The notes under the pieces: model-generated
What the model saw: only the letters and a program-made list of their open reading frames with translations
Database searches by the model: none
Told to the model about the DNA's origin: nothing
Part shown: in pieces, positions 44,228-53,573 of the stretch
How the letters are laid out: each line of letters opens with the position of its first letter
How positions within the stretch are numbered: position 1 is the first letter of the stretch
Made by a program: the position numbers and the translations under genes
From: Streptomyces sp. NBC_01788
Lineage (GTDB): Bacteria > Actinomycetota > Actinomycetes > Streptomycetales > Streptomycetaceae
NCBI RefSeq assembly: GCF_035917575.1
Contig: NZ_CP109090.1
Coordinates: forward strand, 992,001 to 1,056,000
Reading direction: 5' to 3'
Length of the DNA: 64,000 bases

Positions 44228-44722
44228 ATGCGGATACGCTCCGTGCTGGCCGTGGCCGCCGCGGCCGGGACCGTCGCTGTCGTCGGCGCCGCTCCGGCGC
44301 AGGCCGCCGAATACTCGTCCGCGCTCAAGGTGAAGGGCGTCCAGTACGACGCGCCCGGGCGGGACTCCAACAACTGCCGTACCGGCAACACCAAGGACGA
44401 GTACCTGACGGTCAAGAACTACTCGCGCACGGCGACGGTCAACCTCAAGGGTTACGTGGTCAAGGACGCTTCCGGCAACCGGTTCACGTTCAGTGCCAAC
44501 CACTACCTCGAGCCCGGCGACTACGTGAAGCTGCGCGGCGGCAAGGGCACGGACTCCGACGCCAAGAACGTCGTCTACCGCCAGAACTGCAACTTCCTCT
44601 GGAACAACGACAAGGACACCATCTACCTGCTCAAGCCCTCCGGTGCCCGGGCCGACGTCCACTCCTACACCAAGGCCCGCGACGACCGCGACGGCGACGG
44701 CTACATCCGCTACCACGGCTGA
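44228..44722 (+). CDS. secreted lamin-tail-domain protein
   Basis: A 164-residue exported protein. A signal peptide (about 1-27, ending AQAAEY) precedes a single lamin-tail domain (about 30-160: DEYLTVKNYSRTATVNLKGYVVKDASGNRFTF), an immunoglobulin-like fold found in many secreted Streptomyces proteins. Two cysteines (NNCRTG and RQNCNF) could form a disulfide. No catalytic motif is visible. ATG 44228 follows GGGGGGAACC. Binding to a surface or nucleic acid is a guess from the fold. Confidence 0.85.
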   Translation: MRIRSVLAVAAAAGTVAVVGAAPAQAAEYSSALKVKGVQYDAPGRDSNNCRTGNTKDEYLTVKNYSRTATVNLKGYVVKDASGNRFTFSANHYLEPGDYVKLRGGKGTDSDAKNVVYRQNCNFLWNNDKDTIYLLKPSGARADVHSYTKARDDRDGDGYIRYHG

Positions 44723-44757
44723 GCCGGCCCGTCCTCGTACCGGCCCCAGGGGGGACC

Positions 44758-45252
44758 ATGCACCAGCACCACCAGCCGCGACCGCGCAGCAGATCCGGCA
44801 TTGGTCCGGCGCACCGGCGCTCACTCGCGCGGGCGGCGAGCATCGCCCTGCTCGCCGTGGGCGCCTTCGGCTGCGGACAGTCCGACGGCGAGGCCGCGAA
44901 GCCGCAGCCCACCGTGACCGTCACGGCCACGGCCACCGTCACGGCCACCGCGACCGAGACCGTCACACCCGCGCCCACCGCGACGGTCACCGCCACCGAG
45001 ACGGTCAGGACGCCCGGCCCGACGATCACCGTCACCAGGGCGGCCGCTGCCGCCGGAACCGGCACCACCCGCAGCAGCGGTGGCGGCGGCAGCGCGGTCG
45101 GCACCTGCTCGATCCGCTCCAACGCCGGCAACTGCTACCAGGCGGGGCAGTACTGCCGCAACGGCGACCACGGAGCCAGCACCACCACCGCGAACGGCAC
45201 CCGGATCACGTGCTCGTACCGCTCCAACGTCTGGCGATGGACCTATTCCTGA
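44758..45252 (+). CDS. small exported Thr/Val-repeat protein, possible lipoprotein
   Basis: A 164-residue protein I cannot name. The N-terminus has an Arg-rich region and the helix ALLAVGAFGCGQS, which may be a lipobox though its -3 and -2 residues are atypical. A long Thr/Val/Ala stretch (VTVTATATVTATATETV and similar) forms a stalk. The last 55 residues hold four cysteines (TCSIRSNAGNCYQAGQYC, ITCSY), as in small disulfide-bonded binding modules. ATG 44758 follows GGGGGGACC, like the upstream gene at 36 bases, so both are probably on one transcript. Confidence 0.78.
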   Translation: MHQHHQPRPRSRSGIGPAHRRSLARAASIALLAVGAFGCGQSDGEAAKPQPTVTVTATATVTATATETVTPAPTATVTATETVRTPGPTITVTRAAAAAGTGTTRSSGGGGSAVGTCSIRSNAGNCYQAGQYCRNGDHGASTTTANGTRITCSYRSNVWRWTYS

Positions 45253-45318
45253 TGATACGTCAGTCAGTACGTCAGTGATGCGGACGCATCCGTCCGGCGA
45301 GGGCAGCGACGAGAGGCC

Positions 45319-46263
45319 CTACGTGTCGCCCTCCTCGGCCGGGCGGGTGCGTCCGGGCTCCGGCAACTCGGCCTGCTGGGCGCGCGCGTGCAGCACGTCG
45401 CCGATGAACAGGTCGTAGACGAGGACACCGACGACCCCGCCGACCAGCGGCCCGACGATCGGGATCCACCAGTAGTGACTGAACGACCCCGCCAGGCTGC
45501 CGGGTAGAGCAAGGTCTCCCCATCCCGCGAAGAACGTGAACAGGCGCGGCCCGAAGTCGCGGGCCGGGTTGATGGCATACCCGGCGTTCGCTCCGAAAGA
45601 GATGCCGATGGCGGCCACCACGAAGCCGATGACCAGCGGTCCGAGGTTGGCCTTCACAGCCGTGTTGCGCAGGTCGATCACCGCCGCGATCAGCATGACC
45701 AGGAAGGCGGTGCCGACGATCTGGTCCACGAGGGGCCCCCAGTAACCGCCGTGGAAGTAGGGCGCCGGGAAGGTCGCGAAAATCGAGAACGTGGCGAGGG
45801 TGTGCCCGTGCGTCTTCGGCGGCTTCGACACGCTGTCGAAGGTGTTGATCGCATCGTGGTAGACGGCGTACACCAGCGCGGCCCCGACGAAGGCGCCCGC
45901 CACCTGCGCGATCCAGTACGGAACCACCTTCGTCCAGGGGAACCTGCGGCGCACCGCGAACGCCAGCGTCACGGCGGGGTTGATGTGCGCCCCGCTGACG
46001 CCGCCGGCCACATACACGCCGAAGGCCACCGCGAAGGCCCAGCCCCAGCCGATCACCAGCCAGTCGGCGGCGCCGAGGAAGAACGTGGTGGGCCCCGACG
46101 TGCGACCCGAGCCGGGCAGCGCCGCGACCGTCATCGCCACCGAACCGCAACCGAAGGCGATGAGGACGAGGGTCCCCAGGAACTCCGCCATGCATTCGCC
46201 CCCGAGCCCTCCACGGCTCCTGAGCCGTGAAGGTCTCAGCAGGGGCGGGATTTCCACGGCCAT
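45319..46263 (-). CDS. MIP family aquaglyceroporin
   Basis: A 314-residue six-helix channel. The two half-helix motifs are SGAHINPAVTLAF and GYAINPARDFGPR; the Asp after the second NPAR marks the glycerol-conducting branch rather than strict water channels. ATG 46263 has GAGGGGG five bases upstream; ATG 46191 is a possible shorter start that removes 24 residues. It is not next to glycerol kinase genes, but the window also has a dihydroxyacetone kinase operon 25 kb away. Confidence 0.92.
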   Translation of the reverse strand: MAVEIPPLLRPSRLRSRGGLGGECMAEFLGTLVLIAFGCGSVAMTVAALPGSGRTSGPTTFFLGAADWLVIGWGWAFAVAFGVYVAGGVSGAHINPAVTLAFAVRRRFPWTKVVPYWIAQVAGAFVGAALVYAVYHDAINTFDSVSKPPKTHGHTLATFSIFATFPAPYFHGGYWGPLVDQIVGTAFLVMLIAAVIDLRNTAVKANLGPLVIGFVVAAIGISFGANAGYAINPARDFGPRLFTFFAGWGDLALPGSLAGSFSHYWWIPIVGPLVGGVVGVLVYDLFIGDVLHARAQQAELPEPGRTRPAEEGDT

Positions 46264-46699
46264 ATCGGCCCCCTCGACGAACGGTCCGGCGAACGGCCGG
46301 ACACGGCCCTGAACAGGGCGGCCTCGCGGGGCCGCCCAGTCCCGGGCGGCCCCGCCTCACTGCCAGTCTGCGCGCCGGTGCGGACCGAGGCCACTCGGCC
46401 CGGTGCGGGCCGGCGGCCGCCACGCCCCGGCATGCGGCGCGAGGTGGCGGGCCGCGTCCCTATCCCCCTGGAGAGTGAACCCCCATACGGGTGAGATTAC
46501 TCATCCCCGCAGTGCGAAGAACCGAGGAAAAGCAGCTTGCCGAACCCTCCGGCCGCCTCGGCGCCACCGAATCCGAGTGGCAACCCCGCGGCGACCGAAC
46601 AAGACTGATCCATGGTTTCGTGATCAGGCGAAAACGCACGGTCCCGGAGACCGGGCACCGCTGGCCGATGGTTTTCGACCTTTCCTTCAGGGAGCTCGC
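46264..46699. other. divergent promoter region before the biosynthetic operon
   Basis: About 430 bases between the aquaglyceroporin and the first gene of the diaminopropionate operon. The right half is less GC-rich than the surroundings. I found no iron-regulator (DmdR) box, tandem repeat or clear sigma-70 pair. The frame of the downstream gene is open upstream of its ATG but shows no domain. Confidence 0.5.
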
Positions 46700-49228
46700 A
46701 TGGTGGAGAAGTCTGCCGACATCTTGATGCCCGGGCCGGACGAACCCGTGATCGCCGGGCACGCAGGCACCATCCCGGCGGCGACGGAGACAGAAAAGGA
46801 ACTCGCCGGAATTCTGGCGGACGTCGTACACGCCGAGCACGTCCCGCCCGACAGTCACTTCTTCGACGACCTGGGCGCCAACTCCCTTGTCATGGCGCAG
46901 TTCTGCGCACGGGTCCGGAAAAGATCCGATCTGCCGTCGGTGTCCATGAGGGACATCTACCGCAACCCCACGGTCCGCAGCCTGGCGGAAGCTCTCGCGG
47001 TCGCCGCTTCGGCCGCCGTCGGCACACCGGCGACGGCGGCCCCGGCGGCACCCGCGGGCGGGACGCCGGCACCGGCCGGGGCGGCACCGAGCACGGCGCG
47101 CTACGTGCTGTGCGGAGCGGCCCAATTGGCCATTTTCCTCGGGTATTCAGTCGTCGTCGGAATGTTCACGGCCCGGGCGTACGAGTGGGTCGCCTCGGGG
47201 ACGGGACTCGTCGACATCTATCTGCGGTCATTGCTGTTCGGGACCGGCGGATTCATCCTCCTGTGCGTCTTCCCGGTCGCGGCGAAGTGGATTCTCGTCG
47301 GCCGCTGGAAGGCCGGAGAATTCCCGGTGTGGAGTGCGGCCTATCTCCGCTTCTGGATCCTCAAGGTGCTCCTGCACGCGAATCCGATGGTTCTCTTCAT
47401 CGGAAACCCGGTGTACGTGATGTACCTGCGGGCCCTGGGCGCGCGGATCGGCAGGGACGTCACGATCCTCTCCCACTCCGTGCCGGTCTGCACCGACCTG
47501 CTCACCATCGGCGCGGGCACGGTGATCCGCAAGGACACGTTCTTCCTCTGCTACCGCGCGCACGCCGGGCGCATCCAGACCGGCCGGATCGACCTCGGCC
47601 GGGACGTCTTCATCGGCGAGAAGTCGGTGCTCGACATCGACACCTCGATGGGCGACGGCTCACAGCTCGGCCACTCCTCCGCCCTGTATCGGGGCCAGCA
47701 CGTGCCGGCCGGCGAACGCCGGCACGGCTCCCCGGCGCAGCCCACGTCGGTCGACCACATCAGGGTCGAACCGGCCCGGTGCGGCACCCTGCGGCGGGCG
47801 GCTTTCGGGCTGACCTCCCTGCTCCAGCTGTTCCTGCTGTACCTGCCGCTCGGCGTCGGTGGCGTCTACATACTGTTCTCGCAGGTTCCGGCGCTGCGCG
47901 ACCGGCTGGAAGCGGGGACGACCCTGTCCACGATGCCGAAGTTCCTCGCCGACACCCTGGTCGTGTCCGCCGTGCTGTTCTTCGGCGGGCTCGTCGTGGG
48001 CCTGGCCGTGCTGTTCACGGTGCCCCGGCTGCTGAGCCTGGCCGTCAAACCCGACCGGGTCTATCCGCTCTACGGCTTCCAGTACGCGCTGCACCGCACG
48101 GTGGCCGGCCTGACGAACATCAAGTTCTTCCCCTGGCTCTGCGGCGACAGCTCCTACATCGTCCCCTACCTGCGCCGGCTCGGATACGACCTGTCCCGGG
48201 TGGAGCAGACCGGCTCGAACTTCGGCACCGAGGTGCAGCACGAGACGCCGTTCCTGGTGTCCGTCGGCAGCGGCACGATGGTGGCCGACGGGCTCTCCGT
48301 CATCAACGCCGAATACTCCAGCACGTCCTTCAAGGTGAGCCGGGCGTCAATCGGCGCGCACAACTTCCTCGGCAACAACATCGCCTATCCGGCGGGGGCC
48401 AGGACGGGCGACAACTGCCTGCTCGCGACGAAGGTGATGGTCCCCCTCGACGGCGAACTGCGCGAAGGTGTCGGGCTGCTCGGCTCACCGTCCTTCGAGA
48501 TCCCCCGTTCGGTGGAGCGCGACACCCGCTTCGACCACCTCAGGACCGGCGACGCCCTGCGCCGCAGCCTCGCCGCGAAGAACCGCTACAACCTCCGCTC
48601 CATGGCGCTGTTCCTGCTGCTGCGCTGGGTGCTCGCCGCCATGCTCACGGGACTCGCTCTGGCCTGCGTCGACCTCTACGGCACGCTGGGTCACGTGGTG
48701 ATCGCCGGGTATCTGGCCCTCACCCTGGCCCTCACGGCCGGCTACTTCATCCTGGTGGAGCGGGTCATCGCCGCCTTCCGCGCCCTGCGCCCCCGCCTGT
48801 GCTCGATCTACGACCCGTACTTCTGGTGGCACGAGCGGCTGTGGAAGGTGCCGGACGAATGGCTCGAGGTGTTCAACGGGACCCCGTTCAAGACTCTCGT
48901 CTGGCGCCTGATGGGCGTGCGCATCGGCCGCCGGGTCTTCGACGACGGCTGCTACATCACGGAGCGGACGCTCACCGTCATCGGTGACGACTGCGTGCTG
49001 AACGCGGGCAGCAAGATCCAGTGCCACTCCCAGGAGGACGGCACCTTCAAGTCGGACCGCACCACGCTCGGCTCCGACTGCACGCTCGGGATCGGCGCGC
49101 ACGTGCACTACGGCGTGACGGTGGGCGACGGGGCCGTACTGGCGCCCGATTCCTTCCTCATGAAGGGCGAGGAAGTTCCTGCGAGGGCGGAATGGGGCGG
49201 AAACCCCGCCGCGCCGACGGCGAAGTGA
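46700..49228 (+). CDS. Pls/PosA-type membrane NRPS-terminal protein lacking an adenylation domain
   Basis: An 842-residue protein resembling the rear part of epsilon-poly-L-lysine synthetase. A carrier domain (about 25-100) has DDLGANSLVMAQF with phosphopantetheine site Ser62. An Ala/Pro linker leads to membrane helices (about 135-165, 175-200, 365-395, 420-450, 640-700) alternating with left-handed-helix-like blocks (IGRDVTILSHSV, IGAHNFLGNNIAYPAG, IGDDCVLNAGSKIQ, GIGAHVHYGVTVGDG). No adenylation domain is present. ATG 46700 has GGGAGCTC close upstream. In Pls the matching region polymerises the activated amino acid at the membrane. It begins an operon with an A-T-TE protein and diaminopropionate genes, 14 bases apart. 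Confidence 0.85.
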   Translation: MVEKSADILMPGPDEPVIAGHAGTIPAATETEKELAGILADVVHAEHVPPDSHFFDDLGANSLVMAQFCARVRKRSDLPSVSMRDIYRNPTVRSLAEALAVAASAAVGTPATAAPAAPAGGTPAPAGAAPSTARYVLCGAAQLAIFLGYSVVVGMFTARAYEWVASGTGLVDIYLRSLLFGTGGFILLCVFPVAAKWILVGRWKAGEFPVWSAAYLRFWILKVLLHANPMVLFIGNPVYVMYLRALGARIGRDVTILSHSVPVCTDLLTIGAGTVIRKDTFFLCYRAHAGRIQTGRIDLGRDVFIGEKSVLDIDTSMGDGSQLGHSSALYRGQHVPAGERRHGSPAQPTSVDHIRVEPARCGTLRRAAFGLTSLLQLFLLYLPLGVGGVYILFSQVPALRDRLEAGTTLSTMPKFLADTLVVSAVLFFGGLVVGLAVLFTVPRLLSLAVKPDRVYPLYGFQYALHRTVAGLTNIKFFPWLCGDSSYIVPYLRRLGYDLSRVEQTGSNFGTEVQHETPFLVSVGSGTMVADGLSVINAEYSSTSFKVSRASIGAHNFLGNNIAYPAGARTGDNCLLATKVMVPLDGELREGVGLLGSPSFEIPRSVERDTRFDHLRTGDALRRSLAAKNRYNLRSMALFLLLRWVLAAMLTGLALACVDLYGTLGHVVIAGYLALTLALTAGYFILVERVIAAFRALRPRLCSIYDPYFWWHERLWKVPDEWLEVFNGTPFKTLVWRLMGVRIGRRVFDDGCYITERTLTVIGDDCVLNAGSKIQCHSQEDGTFKSDRTTLGSDCTLGIGAHVHYGVTVGDGAVLAPDSFLMKGEEVPARAEWGGNPAAPTAK

Positions 49229-49242
49229 GGAAGGGCCAGTCA

Positions 49243-52200
49243 ATGGGAGCGCTCGTGGCAGCGGACAGGGAGTTCTGGAGCGAGGTGCTGACCGCCGGCG
49301 GCTTCACCGCTGTTCCGCGGTGGGCAGGCGAGCCGGTGGCCGGTGAGGCCGAGCACGAGCAGATCGTGCCGGCCGGGACGGCGCGGGCTGTACGCGCCCT
49401 GGCGGCCGAGCTGGAGGTGCCGCCCGGCGCGGTCCTGCTGGCCGCGCACGCCAAGGTGCTGGCCGTGCTGTCCGGTGAGCCGGACGTGGTGACGGGCCAT
49501 GTCCCGGGCCCGGACTCCGGCCCGCTGCCCTGCCGGCTGGCCGTCGCGCCGTCGTCCTGGCGCCGGCTGGTGCTCGACGCCCACCGCGTCGCGGGGGACC
49601 TGCTCGCGCACCGGGACTTTCCCGTGGACGACCTGCGCCGGGAGCTGGGGCTCTCCGGACCGCCGTACGAGGCCGTCTTCGACCCTGCGGACACCGGGAG
49701 CGGCGCCCTGCCCGCCGAGGCGGTGCTGCGGGTGGCGTTCGGCGAGCCGGACGGACTGCTGACGGCACGACTGCGGTACCGCACGGACGCGCTGGACGCC
49801 GGCGCCGCGGCCAGGATCTGCGGCTACCACCTGACCGCGCTGCGTCTGATGGCCGCCGACGTGGACGCCGAGCACACCCGGCAGAGCGTGCTGTCGCCCG
49901 AGGAAAGGCGCGACCAGCTGGAGGGGCTGGCCGGGCCGCACCGGGAACTGCCGTCCGCGCGGGCGCACGAACTCTTCGAGGAGCGGGTACGGGCCCACCC
50001 CGATGCGGTGGCCGCGGTGCACGGCGAGCGGTCGTGGACGTACGGGGAACTGAACGCCCGGGCCAACCGGCTGGCCCGGGCCCTGCTGGCGCGCGGTCTG
50101 CGCCGGGAGGACGTGGTGGCCGTGGTCACCGAACGCAATCTCGACTGGCTGGCGGCGGTACTGGCGGTGTTCAAGGCCGGCGGTGCCTACCTGCCGATCG
50201 AGCCGCACTTCCCGGCCGGGCGGATCGAGGCGACGCTCGCCCGGGCCGGCTGCCGGCTGGTGCTGACCGAGCCGGGCAGCAGCGGCACCCTGGACGAGGC
50301 GCGGGCCGCGCTGCCGACGGGGACCGAGAAGCTGCTGATCGAGACGGCGTACGCGGAACAGCACGCCGACGGCGACCTCCAAGTGGAGGTCTCCCCCGAC
50401 CAGTTGGCGTACATCTACTTCACCTCCGGCTCCACCGGTGAGCCCAAGGGAGCGATGTGCGAGCACGCGGGCATGCTCAACCACCTGTACGCCAAGATCG
50501 ACGACCTGGGGATCGGCCCCGGGCGGGTGGTGGCGCAGACGGCTCCGCAGTGTTTCGACATCTCGCTGTGGCAGTTGCTGGCCGGGCTCCTGGTGGGCGG
50601 GCGGACCCTGCTGGTCGAGCAGGACGCCGTCGTGGACGTGGAGCGATTCCTCGACACGCTCGTGCGCGGCCGGGTCGCCGTGGCGCAGGTCGTGCCCTCC
50701 TATCTGGAGGTGGTGGCCTCGTACCTGGAACGCCACCCCCGCGAACTGCCCGACCTGGCCTGCGTGTCGGTGACCGGCGAGGCGCTGAAGCGGGAGCTCG
50801 TCCAGCGCTGGTTCGCCCTCCAGCCCGGCATCGGGCTGGTCAACGCCTATGGACTCACCGAGACTTCGGACGACACCAACCACGAGGTCATGGACACGGT
50901 GCCGGAACGGGTGCTGCTGGGACGCCCGGTCAACAACGTGCGCGTCTACGTCGTCGACGAGAACCTCGCACCGGTGCCGCTCGGCGCGCCCGGACTGATC
51001 GCCTTCTCCGGCGTGTGTGTGGGACGCGGATACGTCAACGATCCCGAGCGGACCCGTGAGGCCTACCGTGAGGACCCGCACCGGCCGGGCGAGCGGCTGT
51101 ATCTGGCGGGCGACTGGGGCCGCTGGCACCCCGGTGGGAAGCTGGAGTTCCTCGGCCGCCGGGACAGTCAGGTCAAGATCCGCGGGTTCCGCATCGAGAT
51201 CGGGGAGATCGAGAACACCCTGCTGCGCGTTCCCGGAGTCCGGGACGGCGCGGTGGTCGTCGCCGAACTCGCGGGCCGCAGCACGCATCTGATCGCCTTC
51301 CACACCGGCCGGCGGCTTCAGCCGGAGGAGTTGCGCGAGGCGCTCGGTGCCGCGCTGCCCGCGTACATGGTCCCGTCGGCCTTCCACTGGCAGGACGCGC
51401 TGCCGCTGACCGGCAACGGGAAGATCGACCGCAAGGCGCTGACGGCGCTGGCCGAACGCAGCGCGCCCGCGGCGGAACAGGCCGGTTCCGGGGAGCCCGA
51501 GGACGCCCCGCGCACCCCGACCGAGCGGCGGCTGGCGGCCGCGTGGGCGGAACTGCTGGGCCTGCCCGGGCGGACGATCGGCCGGCGGGACCACTTCTTC
51601 GACCTCGGCGGAACCTCCCTGTCGGCGGTGAAGCTCACCATCGCCCTGAACCGCGAGGTGTCCCTCAAGGACATCACCCGCCATCCGGTGCTCGCCGAAC
51701 TCGCCGCGTGCCTCGACGGCACGGCCCGGCAGCGGCCGGGACTGCTCCAGCCGCTGTCGGCGGACGCGACCTCCCTCGCGTGCGCGCTGGTGTGCTTCCC
51801 CCACGCGGGCGGCAACGCGGTCAACTTCCAGCCGATGGCGGGCGCCCTGTCCGCAAGCGGCGTCGCCGTCCTCGCGGTGGACCTGCCCGGTCACGACCCG
51901 GCCGCCGGCGAGGAGCCGTTCGCACCGCTGGAACAGGTGGTGGAGCGGGTCGCCACGGAGATCGCCGATCGCGGCCTGAAGCAGGTCATGCTGTGGGGCC
52001 ACTCCTCCGGCACCGCGCCCGCCCTGCTGGCCGCCCAGCGGCTCTCCTCTCTCGGGGTCGAGGTGACACGGGTGTTCCTCGGCGCCCAGTTGCTCGGCAC
52101 CGCCGCCGAACGACGCGCCGCCGCAGCCGAGTTGACCGGGAGCGGCGACGCCGAGATCGCCGCCCGGATCGGTGCGGACGGCGGCTACCCGGAACTCGGC

Positions 52201-52512
52201 GAGCTGAACGCGGAGCACGCCGAACGGGTCGGGGCCGCCTACCGGCACGACTGCGTGGCGGCGCACCGCTGCTTCGCCGACGCCCTGGACACCCCACCCG
52301 CGGTGCGACTGGCCGCGCCGGTCACCGTGGTCGTCGCCGACGACGACCCGAGCACCGCGGGCTTCCGGGACCACTGGCGGGACTGGGAGCTGCTGGCCGA
52401 CCAGGTGGAACTGCGGGAACTCACCGACGGCGGCCACTACTTCCCCCGCACCCGCCCGGCCGTAGCGGCGGCGGCCGTACTGGACGCCGCCGGGCTGCTG
52501 GCCTCCTCCTGA
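49243..52512 (+). CDS. NRPS: half condensation, adenylation, carrier and thioesterase domains
   Basis: A 1,089-residue single-module synthetase. Residues 1-215 look like the C-terminal lobe of a condensation domain and lack HHxxxDG. The A domain (about 240-740) has YFTSGSTGEPKGAM, FDISLWQLL, NAYGLTET, GDWGRW and TGNGKIDRKAL. Reading the pocket by alignment with GrsA gives D-I-W-Q-S-T-A-D-D-K, two acidic residues that suit a positively charged amino acid. The carrier site is Ser792 (DLGGTSLSAV). The TE (about 860-1089) has GHSSG with Ser921, like external editing thioesterases. ATG 49243 has GAGGAAGG upstream. It probably loads diaminopropionate made by the downstream genes. Confidence 0.9.
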   Translation: MGALVAADREFWSEVLTAGGFTAVPRWAGEPVAGEAEHEQIVPAGTARAVRALAAELEVPPGAVLLAAHAKVLAVLSGEPDVVTGHVPGPDSGPLPCRLAVAPSSWRRLVLDAHRVAGDLLAHRDFPVDDLRRELGLSGPPYEAVFDPADTGSGALPAEAVLRVAFGEPDGLLTARLRYRTDALDAGAAARICGYHLTALRLMAADVDAEHTRQSVLSPEERRDQLEGLAGPHRELPSARAHELFEERVRAHPDAVAAVHGERSWTYGELNARANRLARALLARGLRREDVVAVVTERNLDWLAAVLAVFKAGGAYLPIEPHFPAGRIEATLARAGCRLVLTEPGSSGTLDEARAALPTGTEKLLIETAYAEQHADGDLQVEVSPDQLAYIYFTSGSTGEPKGAMCEHAGMLNHLYAKIDDLGIGPGRVVAQTAPQCFDISLWQLLAGLLVGGRTLLVEQDAVVDVERFLDTLVRGRVAVAQVVPSYLEVVASYLERHPRELPDLACVSVTGEALKRELVQRWFALQPGIGLVNAYGLTETSDDTNHEVMDTVPERVLLGRPVNNVRVYVVDENLAPVPLGAPGLIAFSGVCVGRGYVNDPERTREAYREDPHRPGERLYLAGDWGRWHPGGKLEFLGRRDSQVKIRGFRIEIGEIENTLLRVPGVRDGAVVVAELAGRSTHLIAFHTGRRLQPEELREALGAALPAYMVPSAFHWQDALPLTGNGKIDRKALTALAERSAPAAEQAGSGEPEDAPRTPTERRLAAAWAELLGLPGRTIGRRDHFFDLGGTSLSAVKLTIALNREVSLKDITRHPVLAELAACLDGTARQRPGLLQPLSADATSLACALVCFPHAGGNAVNFQPMAGALSASGVAVLAVDLPGHDPAAGEEPFAPLEQVVERVATEIADRGLKQVMLWGHSSGTAPALLAAQRLSSLGVEVTRVFLGAQLLGTAAERRAAAAELTGSGDAEIAARIGADGGYPELGELNAEHAERVGAAYRHDCVAAHRCFADALDTPPAVRLAAPVTVVVADDDPSTAGFRDHWRDWELLADQVELRELTDGGHYFPRTRPAVAAAAVLDAAGLLASS

Positions 52513-52568
52513 ACACCGCCGAGGCCCGCTCTGTGAGCCTCGCTGGTGACGAACGAAAGGAAACCCAG

Positions 52569-53573
52569 ATGTCGTTCTCATCCCCGGCTTCGGTGCTGGA
52601 GGTGGAGATGCGCCCGGGCAGACCGCCCGTCCTGTGCGTCGACACCCCTGCGGACGCGACCGGATGGGCGGCCGAGCACCGCGAGGCGCTGCGGGCACGG
52701 GTCGCCGAGCACGGAGCACTGTTCGTGCGCGGCCTGGGACTGGCGGAGGCGGAGCAGATATCCGCCGTCTTCACGGAACTGGCCGGCCCCCTGATGCCGG
52801 AGCGGGAGGCCTTCGCCCCCCGCGAGTCCTACGGCCCCGGTCTGTACTCCTCCACCGCCTGGCCCGCCAATCAGCCCATGTGCATGCACCACGAGCTGAG
52901 TTACGCGCTGAAGGTGCCCGGGCTGATGCTGTTCGCGTGCCCGACCGCGCCCGCCGAGGGCGGGGCGACCGCGGTGGCCGACGCGGAGGCCGTCCTGAAC
53001 GCGCTGCCCGCCGGGCTGACCGAGCGCTTCGAGCGCGAGGGCTGGCTGCTCACCCGCAGCTACAACGACGAGATCGGGGCGTCCCTGGCGGAGTCGTTCG
53101 GCACCGAGGACCGCGAGACCGTCGAGAACTACTGCCGCGCCCACGCCATCGAGTTCGCCTGGCAGCCCGACGGCGGACTGCGCACCCGGCAGCGGCGCTG
53201 CGCCGTGGTGCGGCACCCGGTCACCGGCCGGCGCTGCTGGTTCAACCAGATCGCCTTCCTCAACGAGTGGACGCTGGCCCCGGAGGTGCGCGAGTACCTG
53301 GTGGACGAGTACGGCGCGGACGGGCTGCCGTTCAACACCCGCTTCGGCGACGGCGGACCGATCGGCGAGGAGGTGATCCAGCTGCTCAACGAGACCTACG
53401 AGGCGCACACCCGCCGCGAGCCCTGGCAGTCCGGCGACCTGCTGCTGGTCGACAACATACGCACCGCGCACAGCAGAGAGGCCTTCACCGGTGACCGGCA
53501 GGTACTCGTCGCCATGGCCGAGCCCCAGCGCCTGGCCGAGTACGGCCCGACCACGAAGGGAAGCCGGCGATGA
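52569..53573 (+). CDS. SyrP/TauD-like Fe(II)/2-oxoglutarate hydroxylase
   Basis: A 334-residue non-heme iron dioxygenase. The iron triad is His107-x-Glu109 (CMHHELSYA) and His301 (DNIRTAHSREAF), with an Arg that holds 2-oxoglutarate in DRQVLVAMAEPQRL. The HxE variant and overall pattern match SyrP, which beta-hydroxylates aspartate on a carrier domain. In this operon the target may be carrier-bound diaminopropionate or the product peptide. ATG 52569 has GAAAGGAAA upstream; the stop overlaps the sbnB start by four bases. Confidence 0.9.
   Translation: MSFSSPASVLEVEMRPGRPPVLCVDTPADATGWAAEHREALRARVAEHGALFVRGLGLAEAEQISAVFTELAGPLMPEREAFAPRESYGPGLYSSTAWPANQPMCMHHELSYALKVPGLMLFACPTAPAEGGATAVADAEAVLNALPAGLTERFEREGWLLTRSYNDEIGASLAESFGTEDRETVENYCRAHAIEFAWQPDGGLRTRQRRCAVVRHPVTGRRCWFNQIAFLNEWTLAPEVREYLVDEYGADGLPFNTRFGDGGPIGEEVIQLLNETYEAHTRREPWQSGDLLLVDNIRTAHSREAFTGDRQVLVAMAEPQRLAEYGPTTKGSRR

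Noticed and set aside
46260..46423. Cluster of CCGG-rich hairpins as a small RNA upstream of the operon
   Set aside because: Such hairpins are frequent in this composition and no promoter or terminator pair delimits an RNA.
46264..46699. Iron box that would make the diaminopropionate operon a siderophore cluster
   Set aside because: No DmdR/IdeR-like palindrome was found, and the operon has no iron-uptake gene. A siderophore product remains possible but is not supported.
49240..52719. A minus-strand frame of over 1,100 codons opposite the NRPS gene
   Set aside because: It shadows the NRPS in the complementary wobble frame, has no recognisable motif, and continues past the true gene borders.
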